Shown: positions 46,404 through 54,950 of the stretch, one piece after another
Numbering within the stretch: position 1 is the stretch's first letter
Layout of the letters: every line of letters begins with the position of its first letter
Source: Verrucomicrobiota bacterium JB023
Lineage (GTDB): Bacteria > Verrucomicrobiota > Verrucomicrobiia > Verrucomicrobiales > Akkermansiaceae
Direction of reading: 5' to 3'
DNA length: 62,063 nucleotides
Assembly (NCBI GenBank): GCA_030673895.1
Contig: JAUTCR010000055.1
Location: 1 to 62,063, forward strand
Position numbers and translations under genes: made by a program
The notes under the pieces: generated by a model
The model's input: only the letters and a program-made list of their open reading frames with translations
What the model was told of the DNA's origin: nothing
Databases searched by the model: none

Positions 46404-47186
46404 ATGAGTGAGGGAGAAAAGCAGCTCGCTGGAAAGGTCGGCCTCGTTTTCGGCGTCGCCAATAAGCGCAGCATCGCCTGGTTGATCGCCAAGGCTTGGC
46501 GGGAGGCCGGGGCCACGGTCATCATCGCCTACCAGAATGAGCGGGTGCGGGATAATGTGAAGCAACTGCTCGAGCCCTACGGCGAGGAGATCAAGAGTTT
46601 CCCCTGTGACGTGGCAAGGGATGAAGAGATTGAGTCCTTATTTTCCCAAGTTCGGAAGTGGGCTCCCCGGATTGACATGATGTTGCATTCGGTAGCCTTC
46701 GCTCCCAAGGAGGCCTTGGAGGGAAGATTTGTGGAGACATCGCGGGAGGCATTCCGCGTGGCACAGGATATTTCGAGCTATTCGCTCATCGCGCTGAGCC
46801 GGGCCGCCCTCCCTCTCATGGCAGGCGGGGGCAGCATCATGGCCCTTAGCTACTATGGCTCAGTCAAGGTGGTCCCGAGCTACAATGTGATGGGCGTGGC
46901 CAAGGCGAGCCTTGAAGCCAGTGCCCGGTACTTGGCCGATGACTTGGGGCCGCAGGGGATTCGAGTGAATTGCATCAGCGCGGGGCCCATGCAGACCCTT
47001 GCCTCGAGGGGGATCTCAGGCTTTGGCGACCTTGCCCGAAGCTATCGGGAGAAGGCGCCCTTGCGGCGAAGTTGCTCAGCGTCCGAATTGGGCGCCACGG
47101 GAGTATTTCTTGCCTCCGACGGCTCTGCCGCGATAACGGGGCAGGTGCTTTATGTTGATGGTGGCTACGAAATCATGGGAGCTTGA
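46404..47186 (+). CDS. fabI: Enoyl-[acyl-carrier-protein] reductase (FabI)
   Basis: NADH-dependent last step of each fatty-acid elongation round, target of triclosan-like inhibitors. The 260-aa SDR-fold protein has the FabI signatures GLVFGVANKRSIAWLIAK, HSVAFAPKEAL, and the catalytic SYYGSVKVVPSYNVMGVAKA with the Tyr-x6-Lys spacing (YNVMGVAK), plus the GPMQTLASRGI flap. Full-length for the family (about 260 aa). The stop is directly followed by the GYF-domain gene (3-base gap), so they are likely translated from one message. Confidence 0.94.
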   Translation: MSEGEKQLAGKVGLVFGVANKRSIAWLIAKAWREAGATVIIAYQNERVRDNVKQLLEPYGEEIKSFPCDVARDEEIESLFSQVRKWAPRIDMMLHSVAFAPKEALEGRFVETSREAFRVAQDISSYSLIALSRAALPLMAGGGSIMALSYYGSVKVVPSYNVMGVAKASLEASARYLADDLGPQGIRVNCISAGPMQTLASRGISGFGDLARSYREKAPLRRSCSASELGATGVFLASDGSAAITGQVLYVDGGYEIMGA

Positions 47187-47189
47187 GTG

Positions 47190-47723
47190 ATGTGGTTTTA
47201 TTCGGAAAATGGTGAGCAGAAAGGCCCCGTCTCCTTGGAGGTGCTGAAGGCGAAGCTGCAGACAGGTGAGCTGGCACCCGGGACCCTGGTATGGCGCGAC
47301 GGCATGACGGATTGGTTGCCTGCTAGCCAGGTCCAAGAGCTGGGAGCCGGGGGACAACTGGGACCTGCGGTAGGAGGGGCAACTGGTGGCGCAATCACGA
47401 TGGCTCAGCCGGGGCCGCTGCAGCCCTCGCAAATGCCAGTGCCCGTGGTCTCCAACACGTCGGCCGTGTTGAGTATGATCTTTTCCATCATCGCCATCTC
47501 GACGTCAATTTTCTGTGGCGTGACGGTGATACTCGGTGTTCCCGGGGTGATCCTGGGGCACATCGCTCTCGCCCAAATCAAAAAATCACCGGTCCCGATG
47601 GCGGGGCGAGGAATGGCGATTGCCGGTTTGGTGATGGGATACCTCTGCGTGGCCATCCTTGTCTTGGTAACCATTGCAATCATAGCCGGGTTCTCCGTCG
47701 TCATGTTCCAGACCGCTCCCTGA
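47190..47723 (+). CDS. GYF-domain (DUF4339) plus DUF4190 membrane protein
   Basis: A 177-aa protein with an N-terminal GYF_2 domain (MWFYSENGEQKGPVSLEVLK, residues 1-20, and TLVWRDGMTDWLPA), a Gly/Pro-rich linker, and a DUF4190 part of two hydrophobic helices (about 85-115 and 145-170) with GVPGVILGHIALAQI between. Such proteins are common membrane-anchored binders of Pro-rich peptides in this group; the partner is unknown. ATG 47190 starts exactly at the conserved MWFY, preferred over GTG 47187. A close paralogue follows. Confidence 0.85.
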   Translation: MWFYSENGEQKGPVSLEVLKAKLQTGELAPGTLVWRDGMTDWLPASQVQELGAGGQLGPAVGGATGGAITMAQPGPLQPSQMPVPVVSNTSAVLSMIFSIIAISTSIFCGVTVILGVPGVILGHIALAQIKKSPVPMAGRGMAIAGLVMGYLCVAILVLVTIAIIAGFSVVMFQTAP

Positions 47724-47782
47724 GAGAAAAGGGGAGAAAATTTACCATCGCTCCGGGCTCCGACTTCTGAGAGAAAAACGGC

Positions 47783-48343
47783 ATGTGGTTCTACGCGAAA
47801 GACGGCAAACAGGAAGGCCCGGTTGAGAACGAGGTGATCGAGCGGCTTCACGCTAATGGTGAACTCTCCAAGGAGACGCTCATCTGGAAGGAAGGGATGG
47901 CTCAATGGACGGCATTGGGAGAAGTTCCTGAGTTCCAAGGTCAGTCCCCGGCAACCTCAGCCACAAGCGCCAACCCCTCGCCAGCCACTTTTGCGTCCGA
48001 CCCCAAGCCGCAAGCCGCAGGCTCCACCCTGCAGCAGCCCAGCCCATCTCCCCAGCTCGCCTCGCCTCCCCAGCAGAACGGGATGGCCTTGGCCAGCCTG
48101 ATTCTCGGGATCGCTTCCTTCGTCTGCGGCGGTCCCTTGACGGGAATCGCCGCAATCATCTGTGGCCACATCGCCAAGCGGCAGCTGCGGGACTCTCCCT
48201 ACGAGCAGACCGGCGACGGGCTGGCGACCGCCGGATTGGTAATGGGCTACATCGCGGTCGGATTGACTGTTCTGGCTATTGTCGCCTACGTCATCCTCTT
48301 GACCGTAGCCGTCGGTTCCGGTGGCGCCCCGGGGATGCCCTGA
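47783..48343 (+). CDS. GYF-domain plus DUF4190 membrane protein, paralogue
   Basis: A 186-aa protein built like its upstream neighbour: GYF_2 domain (MWFYAKDGKQEGPVENEVIE, TLIWKEGMAQWTALGEV), a longer Pro/Ser/Gln-rich linker, then DUF4190 helices (ILGIASFVCGGPLTGIAAII, and a second at about 150-180) with GLATAGLVMGYIAVG. The shared layout indicates a tandem duplication, though the linker has diverged. The intervening 59 bases contain a short direct repeat (CTGAGAGAAAA at about 47719 and 47768). Role unknown, likely membrane-linked complex assembly. Confidence 0.85.
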   Translation: MWFYAKDGKQEGPVENEVIERLHANGELSKETLIWKEGMAQWTALGEVPEFQGQSPATSATSANPSPATFASDPKPQAAGSTLQQPSPSPQLASPPQQNGMALASLILGIASFVCGGPLTGIAAIICGHIAKRQLRDSPYEQTGDGLATAGLVMGYIAVGLTVLAIVAYVILLTVAVGSGGAPGMP

Positions 48344-48360
48344 TGGCTGAGTCAGACGGG

Positions 48361-49260
48361 TCAGGTGAGGAGAAGCTGCCTCATGCTAGCGAGGATCTCC
48401 GCGCAGCGCTTCCGATCGCCACCCGCCACTTCCGCCGTGGCCCAGCCGGTGAAGCCAATTTCTGTCAGTGCGCGGCGAACCTCTGGCCAGTCGACATCCC
48501 CGTCGCCCAATTGGCAGAAGCCGGCCTCACGGCCCCAATCCTTGACGTCTATCTTCACGATGCGCTTGCCCAGGGTTCGGATCCATTCAGCAGGGTCGCC
48601 GAACCGTTGATGGTTCCCAATGTCAAAATATGAGCCGAGCCACGGGGAATTGGCTTCATCGATATAGCGGGCCAAAAGCTCCGCCGTCTGCTCGTTACCT
48701 CCTTTGGGATCGTAGAACATTTGGTTCCAGACATTTTCGATTAGAATGTGAATGCCAAGCTGGGCCGCGAGTGGAAGCGCTCGCGCAATCTGCTCCAACG
48801 AGCGATCCCAAGCCTCTTGATGACTCGTCTGGGCGTCGACAACGCCCGGAACAATAAGCACCGAGGTACCACCCACCTGATGGCATTCCCGAATGGCAGT
48901 GAGAAGTCCGGCAAGGGACTTTTCCCGAATCTCAACGGATGGATCAGACAGTCTGGTATGCCAGTGGATGGAGTTCACCACGCCATGAATTGGCAAACCA
49001 TGTGCCTGGCTGGCGGCAAGAGCGTCGTCCTTGTCCTGACCACCAGGCGAATCCAATTCGACTCCGTCGTAGCCCAATTCCTTAAGCAATTGGAACTTCT
49101 CCTCAAGCGTCTCTCCATCTTTGCACATACCGCACTTAAGCGCAAAAGAGAGAGGCCTGGGTTGGCGTGCGATTGAGCTGCCCTCCCGCTCTTGTGCGGC
49201 CAGGGTCGCCAAGCATCCTGAGGTGAGGAGACTCGTTGTTAGAAAGGATCGACGGTTCAT
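48361..49260 (-). CDS. Exported sugar phosphate isomerase/epimerase-like protein
   Basis: A 299-aa AP-endonuclease-2/xylose-isomerase-like TIM-barrel protein. The N-terminus has a twin-arginine type signal (MNRRSFLTTSLLTSGCLATL). The barrel contains LKELGYDGVELDSPGG, IPVGGTSVLIVPGV-like strands, the metal-region ILIENVWN, LGSYFDIGNH with Asp, and IVKIDVKDW, all expected positions for metal ligands. Substrate unknown; relatives are often in carbohydrate clusters of Verrucomicrobiota and Planctomycetota. ATG 49260 is chosen for the Tat signal. Convergent with the GYF genes (17 bases apart). Confidence 0.85.
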   Translation of the reverse strand: MNRRSFLTTSLLTSGCLATLAAQEREGSSIARQPRPLSFALKCGMCKDGETLEEKFQLLKELGYDGVELDSPGGQDKDDALAASQAHGLPIHGVVNSIHWHTRLSDPSVEIREKSLAGLLTAIRECHQVGGTSVLIVPGVVDAQTSHQEAWDRSLEQIARALPLAAQLGIHILIENVWNQMFYDPKGGNEQTAELLARYIDEANSPWLGSYFDIGNHQRFGDPAEWIRTLGKRIVKIDVKDWGREAGFCQLGDGDVDWPEVRRALTEIGFTGWATAEVAGGDRKRCAEILASMRQLLLT

Positions 49261-49341
49261 CGGCGCCGACCATTGCCATCCGCAGCGCGATGGCAAGATC
49301 CGGCTGCCAAAAGTGCGAACCCTTGATGGGCGTCAAGGTTT

Positions 49342-50208
49342 CTATTTGGAGGCGGTATCCATGCCTTCGACGAGGAAGTCGATGAAGCGTTGGAGATAGG
49401 GATTGGCCGCGTGGTCGGGATTGGTGAAGCTACAGACGGAGGTGTCGGGGAGAGGTGGCAGGTGATCGAGGACCTTCATCTCATCGGGGACAGCGGAGAG
49501 CGGAAGGATGGTCAGACCGAGCCCGGCTTGGATGGCGGTCTGGACCGCTTGCACGGAATTCGCCTCGATGGCGATCTTCCATGGGCGGCTGAGCTTGGCG
49601 AGAGCGTCGAAGGCCAGCTGCCGGTAGCTGCAGGGTGAGGGCATGAGGACGAGTTCCAGCTGTTGCTCGTCGGGAACGGGGCGGCCAGTCCAGACCAGCG
49701 GCTCCTCCCAGAGAAGAACGCCCTCGGGAGACTCGGGGCCGGCGAAGACGAGGTCGAGTTCATCGTTCTGCAACGAGTTGAGGAGAGGCCCGCCGAGGCC
49801 AAGGTTGAGAGTGAGGTCGCAATTGGGATGGGCGCGACGAAACCGGGCCAGCAGGGCGGGGAGATGGATGGGGGCCAGGTAGTCGGCGAAGCCCACACGC
49901 AGACGGGTGGCTTCGTCTGGCGCGGTGACGGCAAGGCTGGCCTCATCGGCGAGTTCGAGAATGCGCCGGGCATAGCTGAGGAATTTTTCCCCGGCGGAAG
50001 TCAGGGTGACCGAGCGAGAAGTGCGCTCAAGGAGCTTGGTATTGAGCCGCTCCTCGAGCTTGGCAATCTGCAGGCTGATGGCGGATTGAGTCCGGTGAAC
50101 CCGCTTGGCGGCGGCGGAGAATCCTCCTTCTTCCACCACCGCAACGAGGGAGCGAAGCGCGAGGAGGTCGGTCTCGAGCTTGAAGGTGGATTGATTCGAA
50201 TTGCTCAT
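49342..50208 (-). CDS. LysR-family transcriptional regulator
   Basis: A 288-aa LysR-type activator/repressor. The winged helix-turn-helix spans about residues 12-72 (LALRSLVAVVEEGGFSAAAK, RTQSAISLQIAKLEERL, LLERTSRSVTLTSAGE), followed by the co-inducer-binding domain (VGFADYLAPIHLPALLARF onward). Divergent from the quinone reductase gene with a 142-bp gap, the classic arrangement for control of the neighbouring cluster. A perfect 8+8-bp dyad covers its own start codon. ATG 50208 is used because the HTH begins 18 residues later; an ATG seven codons upstream is possible. Confidence 0.93.
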   Translation of the reverse strand: MSNSNQSTFKLETDLLALRSLVAVVEEGGFSAAAKRVHRTQSAISLQIAKLEERLNTKLLERTSRSVTLTSAGEKFLSYARRILELADEASLAVTAPDEATRLRVGFADYLAPIHLPALLARFRRAHPNCDLTLNLGLGGPLLNSLQNDELDLVFAGPESPEGVLLWEEPLVWTGRPVPDEQQLELVLMPSPCSYRQLAFDALAKLSRPWKIAIEANSVQAVQTAIQAGLGLTILPLSAVPDEMKVLDHLPPLPDTSVCSFTNPDHAANPYLQRFIDFLVEGMDTASK

Positions 50209-50216
50209 CAATTCGA
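50196..50216. promoter_or_regulatory. Dyad over the LysR start codon, possible operator
   Basis: TCGAATTG (50196-50203) and CAATTCGA (50209-50216) form a perfect 8-bp dyad around CTCAT, which contains the start codon of the minus-strand LysR gene. It does not fit the T-N11-A LysR box exactly. Binding here could block LysR translation start or transcription (autoregulation); that is inference. Confidence 0.5.
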
Positions 50217-50350
50217 TTTTAACAACCAATTTCTCAAATGGAAAGAAGGGAGGTAGGGTCTTGCTGAATCGAGTGAGAGGCGGGAGCTGATGAGCACGAC
50301 GTTCCCGGGCCTTCTTTCTCCATAAAAGAATTTAACTGATAAACGATCCG

Positions 50351-51340
50351 ATGAAAGCAATGATATTGAACTCCTATGGGGAGGACGCCCGTTTTGAAGA
50401 GGCTGAAGTAGCCAAGCCGGAGGTGAAGGCAGGTCATGTCTTGGTGAAGATAGCGGCATCGAGCGTGAACACGGTCGATACGATGATTCGGACAGTGGGT
50501 GAGGAGTTGCCCTTGTCTCCCGAGCCTCCGGCCATCTTGGGAATGGATTTTGCGGGGACGGTGGAAACGGTGGGAGAAGGGGTGACTGATTACGCCGTGG
50601 GCGATGAGGTTTACGGCTGTGCGGGAGGCTTGGCCGACCTACCCGGGACTCTCACAGAGTATATTGTGGCGGACGCCCGGCTGATGGCGAAAAAGCCTGC
50701 TAATCTGAGTTTAAGTGAGGCGGCGGCCTTGCCCTTGGTGGCGATAACGGCCTACGAGGGGCTTAAGCGGGCCGGAGTTTCCCGGGGGCAAAAGGTGTTG
50801 GTGCACGGTGGGTCGGGCGGGGTGGGCCATGTGGCACTGCAGCTCGCGAAGTATTGGGGCGCGGAGGTTTTCGCAACGGGTGGAGGAGAACGGCAGCTGG
50901 CCCTGATTGAGGAGCTGGGGGCGAAGGGCATCAACTACAAGACGGAGGAAGTCGGCGATTATGTGGATGCTCATACCGGCGGAGCTGGATTCGATGTCAT
51001 CTTTGATTCCGTCGGGGGCGAGAACTTGTTGAAGTCCTTTGAGGTCGCGGCGCTGAATGGGAATGTCGCGACGACGGTCTCCATGTGTGAGCTGGACTTG
51101 ACCACGGCGCACTTCAAAGGCTTGTCGCTGCATGTGGTGTTCATGCTCACCCCCATGCTTAATGACTTCAGGCGTCACGAGCATCACGGTATCCTGGCGG
51201 ATCTGGCAACAATTGTTGAAGCCGGAGGTTTGAAGGTCGTCTTGGATGAGAATCGTTATGCGCTGGAGGAGGCGGGAGACGCACACGCGCGTTTGGAAAG
51301 CGGGAAGGGGATGGGTAAAGTGGTGGTGGAGGATAGGTGA
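50351..51340 (+). CDS. Zinc-type alcohol dehydrogenase-like / NADPH:quinone oxidoreductase (MDR family)
   Basis: A 329-aa medium-chain dehydrogenase/reductase. It has the GroES-like N-terminal half (SSVNTVDTMIR, LGMDFAGTVETVGEGV), the Rossmann half with HGGSGGVGHVALQLAKYWGA and DVIFDSVGGENLLKS, and no structural zinc Cys cluster, matching the quinone reductase group. Predicted to reduce quinones or enones with NADPH. First gene of the cluster divergent from the LysR gene. Confidence 0.9.
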   Translation: MKAMILNSYGEDARFEEAEVAKPEVKAGHVLVKIAASSVNTVDTMIRTVGEELPLSPEPPAILGMDFAGTVETVGEGVTDYAVGDEVYGCAGGLADLPGTLTEYIVADARLMAKKPANLSLSEAAALPLVAITAYEGLKRAGVSRGQKVLVHGGSGGVGHVALQLAKYWGAEVFATGGGERQLALIEELGAKGINYKTEEVGDYVDAHTGGAGFDVIFDSVGGENLLKSFEVAALNGNVATTVSMCELDLTTAHFKGLSLHVVFMLTPMLNDFRRHEHHGILADLATIVEAGGLKVVLDENRYALEEAGDAHARLESGKGMGKVVVEDR

Positions 51341-51361
51341 CTGGCAGTTGGTTGAAGTACG

Positions 51362-52339
51362 ATGAAAGCAGGAGATGAGCAGGCGATTCGTGGTTTTCCG
51401 GAAGTCAACCGGGGCTATGGGCGTGTCTTCCAGTTCGGTCGGATGAGCCTGGGGCTGGTCGTTCCTCTGGAGTCGTATCCCAACTCGCCCGTGCCCACGA
51501 TGGAGCGGCACCTGGAGCGGGTCCGGTTGGCTGAGGAGCTGGGTTTTTCAGCAGTTTGGATAAGGGACGTTCCTTTTCATGTGCCCAGCTTCGGAGACGC
51601 GGGGCAGACTTTCGATCCCTTCGTTTACCTGGGCTTACTGGCTGGCGCGACCAAGGAGATTGCGCTCGGCGTGGCAAGCGTGGTCTTGCCGCTCAGGCAT
51701 CCTGCTCATGTGGCCAAGGCGGCGACGACCGCCGATGTGCTCTCGGATGGGCGATTGCTACTAGGCGTTGCCTCGGGTGACCGACCGGATGAGTATCCCG
51801 CGCTGAGCATGAACTTCGAGGATCGGGGGGCGAGGTTCAGAGCAAGTATGGAATACATCCAGAGATCGAGTGAGCGATTTCCGAGCTTTGAAAATGACTA
51901 TGGACGACTGAATGGTCAGATGGATCTTTTACCGAAGCCGGCGCGGGGAAAGCTTCCTCTCCTCATTACGGGAGGCAGCCAGCAGAACATGGAATGGATT
52001 GCTCAGAACGGAGATGGGTGGATGACTTACCCCCGCAATTTCACCATCCAGTCCCAGGCAATCCAACATTACCGCAAGCTGAGCCGGGCCGCCGGGCTCG
52101 GCGAAAAGCCGGTGATGCAGCCCTTTCACATCGACTTGGTCGATGACCCCACGGCAAGCCCCCGACCTATCCACTTAGGTTTTCGCCTGGGGATGAACTC
52201 TCTGCGCGACTACTTGCGAGAAGTCGCTTCGCTAGGTGTCAATCACGTGGCTCTCAATCTGAGGTTCAACCAGAACAATGCGGAGGACACAATGAGACGA
52301 CTTGCCGAGGAAATACTTCCCGAATTCAAAATAAACTAA
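51362..52339 (+). CDS. LLM-class (luciferase-like) flavin oxidoreductase
   Basis: A 325-aa TIM-barrel flavoprotein of the luciferase-like monooxygenase family. Recognised by LAEELGFSAVWIRDVPFH, ATKEIALGVASVVLPLRHPAHVA, and GVASGDRPDEYPAL, with LLITGGSQQNMEWIAQNGDG later; these form the FMN/F420-binding barrel. Substrate unknown. It follows the quinone reductase gene by 21 bases and precedes an SDR gene by 7. ATG 51362 gives an N-terminus slightly longer than the first strand (MSLGLVVPLES), so ATG 51443 remains possible. Confidence 0.87.
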   Translation: MKAGDEQAIRGFPEVNRGYGRVFQFGRMSLGLVVPLESYPNSPVPTMERHLERVRLAEELGFSAVWIRDVPFHVPSFGDAGQTFDPFVYLGLLAGATKEIALGVASVVLPLRHPAHVAKAATTADVLSDGRLLLGVASGDRPDEYPALSMNFEDRGARFRASMEYIQRSSERFPSFENDYGRLNGQMDLLPKPARGKLPLLITGGSQQNMEWIAQNGDGWMTYPRNFTIQSQAIQHYRKLSRAAGLGEKPVMQPFHIDLVDDPTASPRPIHLGFRLGMNSLRDYLREVASLGVNHVALNLRFNQNNAEDTMRRLAEEILPEFKIN

Positions 52340-52346
52340 TCAAAGC

Positions 52347-53174
52347 ATGAAAAAAACGATCTTAATCACCGGCGCAACTGACGGCATCGGTTTACTTACC
52401 GCGAAGAAGCTGGCAGGTAAGGGGCATCGGCTCCTGCTCCACGGTCGAAGCCAGGAAAAATTGTCGGCGGCCGCTTCTCAAGTGAGTTCCGTAGCGGGCT
52501 CCACCGAGGTGGAAACCTATTGTGCCGACCTCTCTGAGTTGGATTCCGTGAAGCGGCTTGCCGAGGAGGTGAGAGCGGCGGAAGCCTCGCTCGATATTTT
52601 GATCAACAATGCCGGAGTCTGGTGCACTCCGGTACCGGTCAATGGGCAGGGACTCGATATGAGAATCGTGGTGAATACCATTGCCCCTTATCTCCTGACG
52701 CGTGAGCTTCTTCCCCTTGTTTCCAAGGAGGGGAGGGTGCTGAACCTTTCTTCCAAGGCTCATGCACCGGTTGACTTGGAGGTCTTCAGCGGCAAAACGG
52801 AAATGAGTGAACGCGAGGCCTATGCCCAGAGCAAGCTCGCCATCTCGATGTGGACCCTCCAAATAGCGGACGAGTTGGGGCCTGATGGTCCGGTCATGAT
52901 CTCGGTCAATCCCGGATCGCTTTTGGCGACGAAGATGGTCAAGGAGGCCTTCGGGACGGACGGCGCGGACCTCTCTATCGGAGCCGATATTCTTGTTCGC
53001 CTGGCGCTGGAGGACGAGTTTGCGAATGATACGGGCCGCTACTTTGACAACGACCTCGGTCGCTTTGCTCCCTTGCAGGATGCGGGCATGGATCCTGCCA
53101 AGCGGGCTGCCCTCGTTGCGGCCATGGATGAGGTCATTGCAGAAGCCGGAGCGAAGGAACCTTCAACAAATTGA
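52347..53174 (+). CDS. Short-chain dehydrogenase/reductase
   Basis: A 275-aa classical SDR. It shows the cofactor motif TGATDGIGLLTAKKL, NNAGVW, and the active-site YAQSK with an upstream LNLSSKAHAP Ser; the C-terminal part fits the retinol-dehydrogenase-like subgroup. Probably uses NADP(H) on an unidentified carbonyl or alcohol. It is embedded in the LysR-linked redox cluster, 7 bases after the LLM gene. Confidence 0.9.
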   Translation: MKKTILITGATDGIGLLTAKKLAGKGHRLLLHGRSQEKLSAAASQVSSVAGSTEVETYCADLSELDSVKRLAEEVRAAEASLDILINNAGVWCTPVPVNGQGLDMRIVVNTIAPYLLTRELLPLVSKEGRVLNLSSKAHAPVDLEVFSGKTEMSEREAYAQSKLAISMWTLQIADELGPDGPVMISVNPGSLLATKMVKEAFGTDGADLSIGADILVRLALEDEFANDTGRYFDNDLGRFAPLQDAGMDPAKRAALVAAMDEVIAEAGAKEPSTN

Positions 53175-53179
53175 CGCTG

Positions 53180-54076
53180 ATGAACGATAAACTAAAGAAC
53201 TGGGTGTCTCTCGGACTTCCCCTAACAACGCTTCTCACCTTGGGTTCGCTTCACTTGCGTAGTCTCGCCGCAGAGGGTGAGGGAGGCCGGGTAAAGCAAT
53301 CAAGTGAGCCGGTGTCACTCAACGAGGACGTCCCTTGGTCGCCTCTCAATCCGGCTCGTGGCGATGAAAGCCCGCAAGCTGCCAATCTCTGGGGGGACCG
53401 GGGCGAGGACGGTGCCACGGGATTCCTCGTCCGCTTCAAGGATGGATTTTCGTCTCCGCCTCATATCCACAACGTGACCTATCGGGGAATCGTGATTTCC
53501 GGCGAGATTCACAACGACGATCCCGGAGCCGCTGAATTATGGATGCCGCAGGGCTCGTATTGGACTCAGCCGGCGGGTGAGGTGCACATCACCGCGGCAA
53601 AAGGACAGGTGAATGTGGCCTATATCGAGATCGATAGTGGACCCTACCTGGTGCTGCCTTCCGAGCAGGCCTCTGATAACGGCGAGCGCCCTCTCAACCT
53701 GCATGCGTCCAATATTGTTTGGCAAGACGCTAGCGAAAGCGCTCGACTCGCTGAGACGGAGAGCGCGGGGGGAAGTGGCCCAGCGACTGCCCTGCTGTGG
53801 ATGAAGGATGATGCCGCGCGGACCAATGGGTCCTTGCTGAAGCTACCGGCAGGATTTCAAGGCACGATCCGGGGTAAGGGGGAGATCTTTCGAGCCATTG
53901 GGGTGGAAGGGCAGGTCTCCATGCAACTCAGTGAGGGAGGTGCGAACAAGCTGATGAAGCCAGCCCACTATTTCACCACCCAAGGAGACTTCGAATGTCA
54001 GGTGACCGTGGAGGGTGGAGCCGAAGCCATACTCTACATCCGTCATGCTGGTCGCTATACCGTGGGTGCGAAATAG
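53180..54076 (+). CDS. Exported DUF4437 cupin-type protein
   Basis: A 298-aa protein with a signal peptide (NWVSLGLPLTTLLTLGSLHL) and two similar beta-barrel halves of the DUF4437/cupin type: residues about 70-150 (FLVRFKDGFSSPPHIHNVTY, RGIVISGEIHND, SYWTQPAGEVHITAA) and about 195-290 (ALLWMKDDAARTNGSLLKL, FRAIGVEGQVSMQL, HYFTTQGDFECQ). The first half has the His-rich metal motif (PHIHN, EVHI); the second lacks it. May bind a metal or small molecule in the periplasm. ATG 53180 is preferred over a TTG at 53171 that overlaps the SDR stop. Confidence 0.82.
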   Translation: MNDKLKNWVSLGLPLTTLLTLGSLHLRSLAAEGEGGRVKQSSEPVSLNEDVPWSPLNPARGDESPQAANLWGDRGEDGATGFLVRFKDGFSSPPHIHNVTYRGIVISGEIHNDDPGAAELWMPQGSYWTQPAGEVHITAAKGQVNVAYIEIDSGPYLVLPSEQASDNGERPLNLHASNIVWQDASESARLAETESAGGSGPATALLWMKDDAARTNGSLLKLPAGFQGTIRGKGEIFRAIGVEGQVSMQLSEGGANKLMKPAHYFTTQGDFECQVTVEGGAEAILYIRHAGRYTVGAK

Positions 54077-54296
54077 GATCGGTCAGAGGTCAGTGACGCA
54101 GCTGCCCCCAGCCTCAGCCCCAGCGCTATTGCGGGGAGGATCGCGAACGTGGTTTGCCAATCCCTTCCTCCTGTCCCGCCCTCGACAATGCCGACCATGG
54201 CGTTTAATGAACAAGGTCTCAGACAGCAGGCTAGCCTGCGGCCACCGGAGGGCGTCCTGGCCCTTGCGATGGAAATTGACAGAAAGATAACAAACG
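54077..54296. other. Intergenic gap before the peroxiredoxin gene
   Basis: About 220 bases without a gene, including a perfect 14-base palindrome GCAGGCTAGCCTGC (54226-54239). It may hold an internal promoter, so the peroxiredoxin might be transcribed separately from the four upstream genes. Confidence 0.4.
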
Positions 54297-54950
54297 ATGG
54301 AACCCAGCCTTCGCCAACAAACGGAAGCCAAGATGGCTATGACTCGGAAGAACAATCCGGTATTCGCTAAAAAGGTCGATCAACTCTTGCAGGATGCCGA
54401 GGTTCTTCAGTCCGGAGAGCGGGCCCTGGGGGTTGGAGACAAAGCTCCTGAATTCTCCTTACCCGATGCGCAGGAAAACTCGGTTTCGTTGGGCGCGCAA
54501 CTGGCGAAAGGTCCGGCGGTGGTTACTTTCTATCGGGGTGGGTGGTGTCCGTATTGCAATCTCCAGCTAGCTGCGATGCAAGGGCACCTTGAGCAGATCC
54601 ATGAATTGGGGGCAGAGCTCATTGCCATCAGTCCGCAGGTCCCCGATGAGTCGCTCTCTCTGCAGGAAAAGGCGGAGCTCACCTTTCCCGTGCTTTCCGA
54701 CCAAGAAGCTCGCGTCGCCGAGACTTATGGAGTGGCTTGGAAGGTGCCCCAGCTCGTTCTCGATCACATGCGGGATGACCGGGGGCTCGACCTCGTCAAA
54801 ATCAATGGAGGAAACGGCTCCATCCTTCCTATTCCGGCGACCTTCATTATTGATCGTGATGGCGTGGTGGCCTGGCGCTTCGTCGATGTCGACTACCGCC
54901 ATCGGGCCGAGCCCTCGGAGGTCATGGCGGCCTTGCGGGCGTTGGGTTGA
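54297..54950 (+). CDS. Peroxiredoxin-like (AhpC/TSA) protein
   Basis: A 217-aa thioredoxin-fold peroxidase-like protein. It has GDKAPEFSLPDA, the active site TFYRGGWCPYCNLQLAAM with a CPYC pair, LIAISPQVPDESLSLQEK, FPVLSDQEARVAETYGV and PATFIIDRDGVVAWRFVDVDY. This places it in the Prx-like family with the bulky C-terminal DHMRDDRGLDL insertion. Probably reduces hydroperoxides. It closes the redox cluster, 220 bases after the cupin gene. ATG 54297 is used; ATG 54333 (MAMTRKNN) is an alternative. Confidence 0.9.
   Translation: MEPSLRQQTEAKMAMTRKNNPVFAKKVDQLLQDAEVLQSGERALGVGDKAPEFSLPDAQENSVSLGAQLAKGPAVVTFYRGGWCPYCNLQLAAMQGHLEQIHELGAELIAISPQVPDESLSLQEKAELTFPVLSDQEARVAETYGVAWKVPQLVLDHMRDDRGLDLVKINGGNGSILPIPATFIIDRDGVVAWRFVDVDYRHRAEPSEVMAALRALG

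Noticed and set aside
48343-48633. 96-aa plus-strand frame starting in the stop of the second GYF gene
   Set aside because: Lies antisense to the 3' end of the TIM-barrel gene and has no domain.
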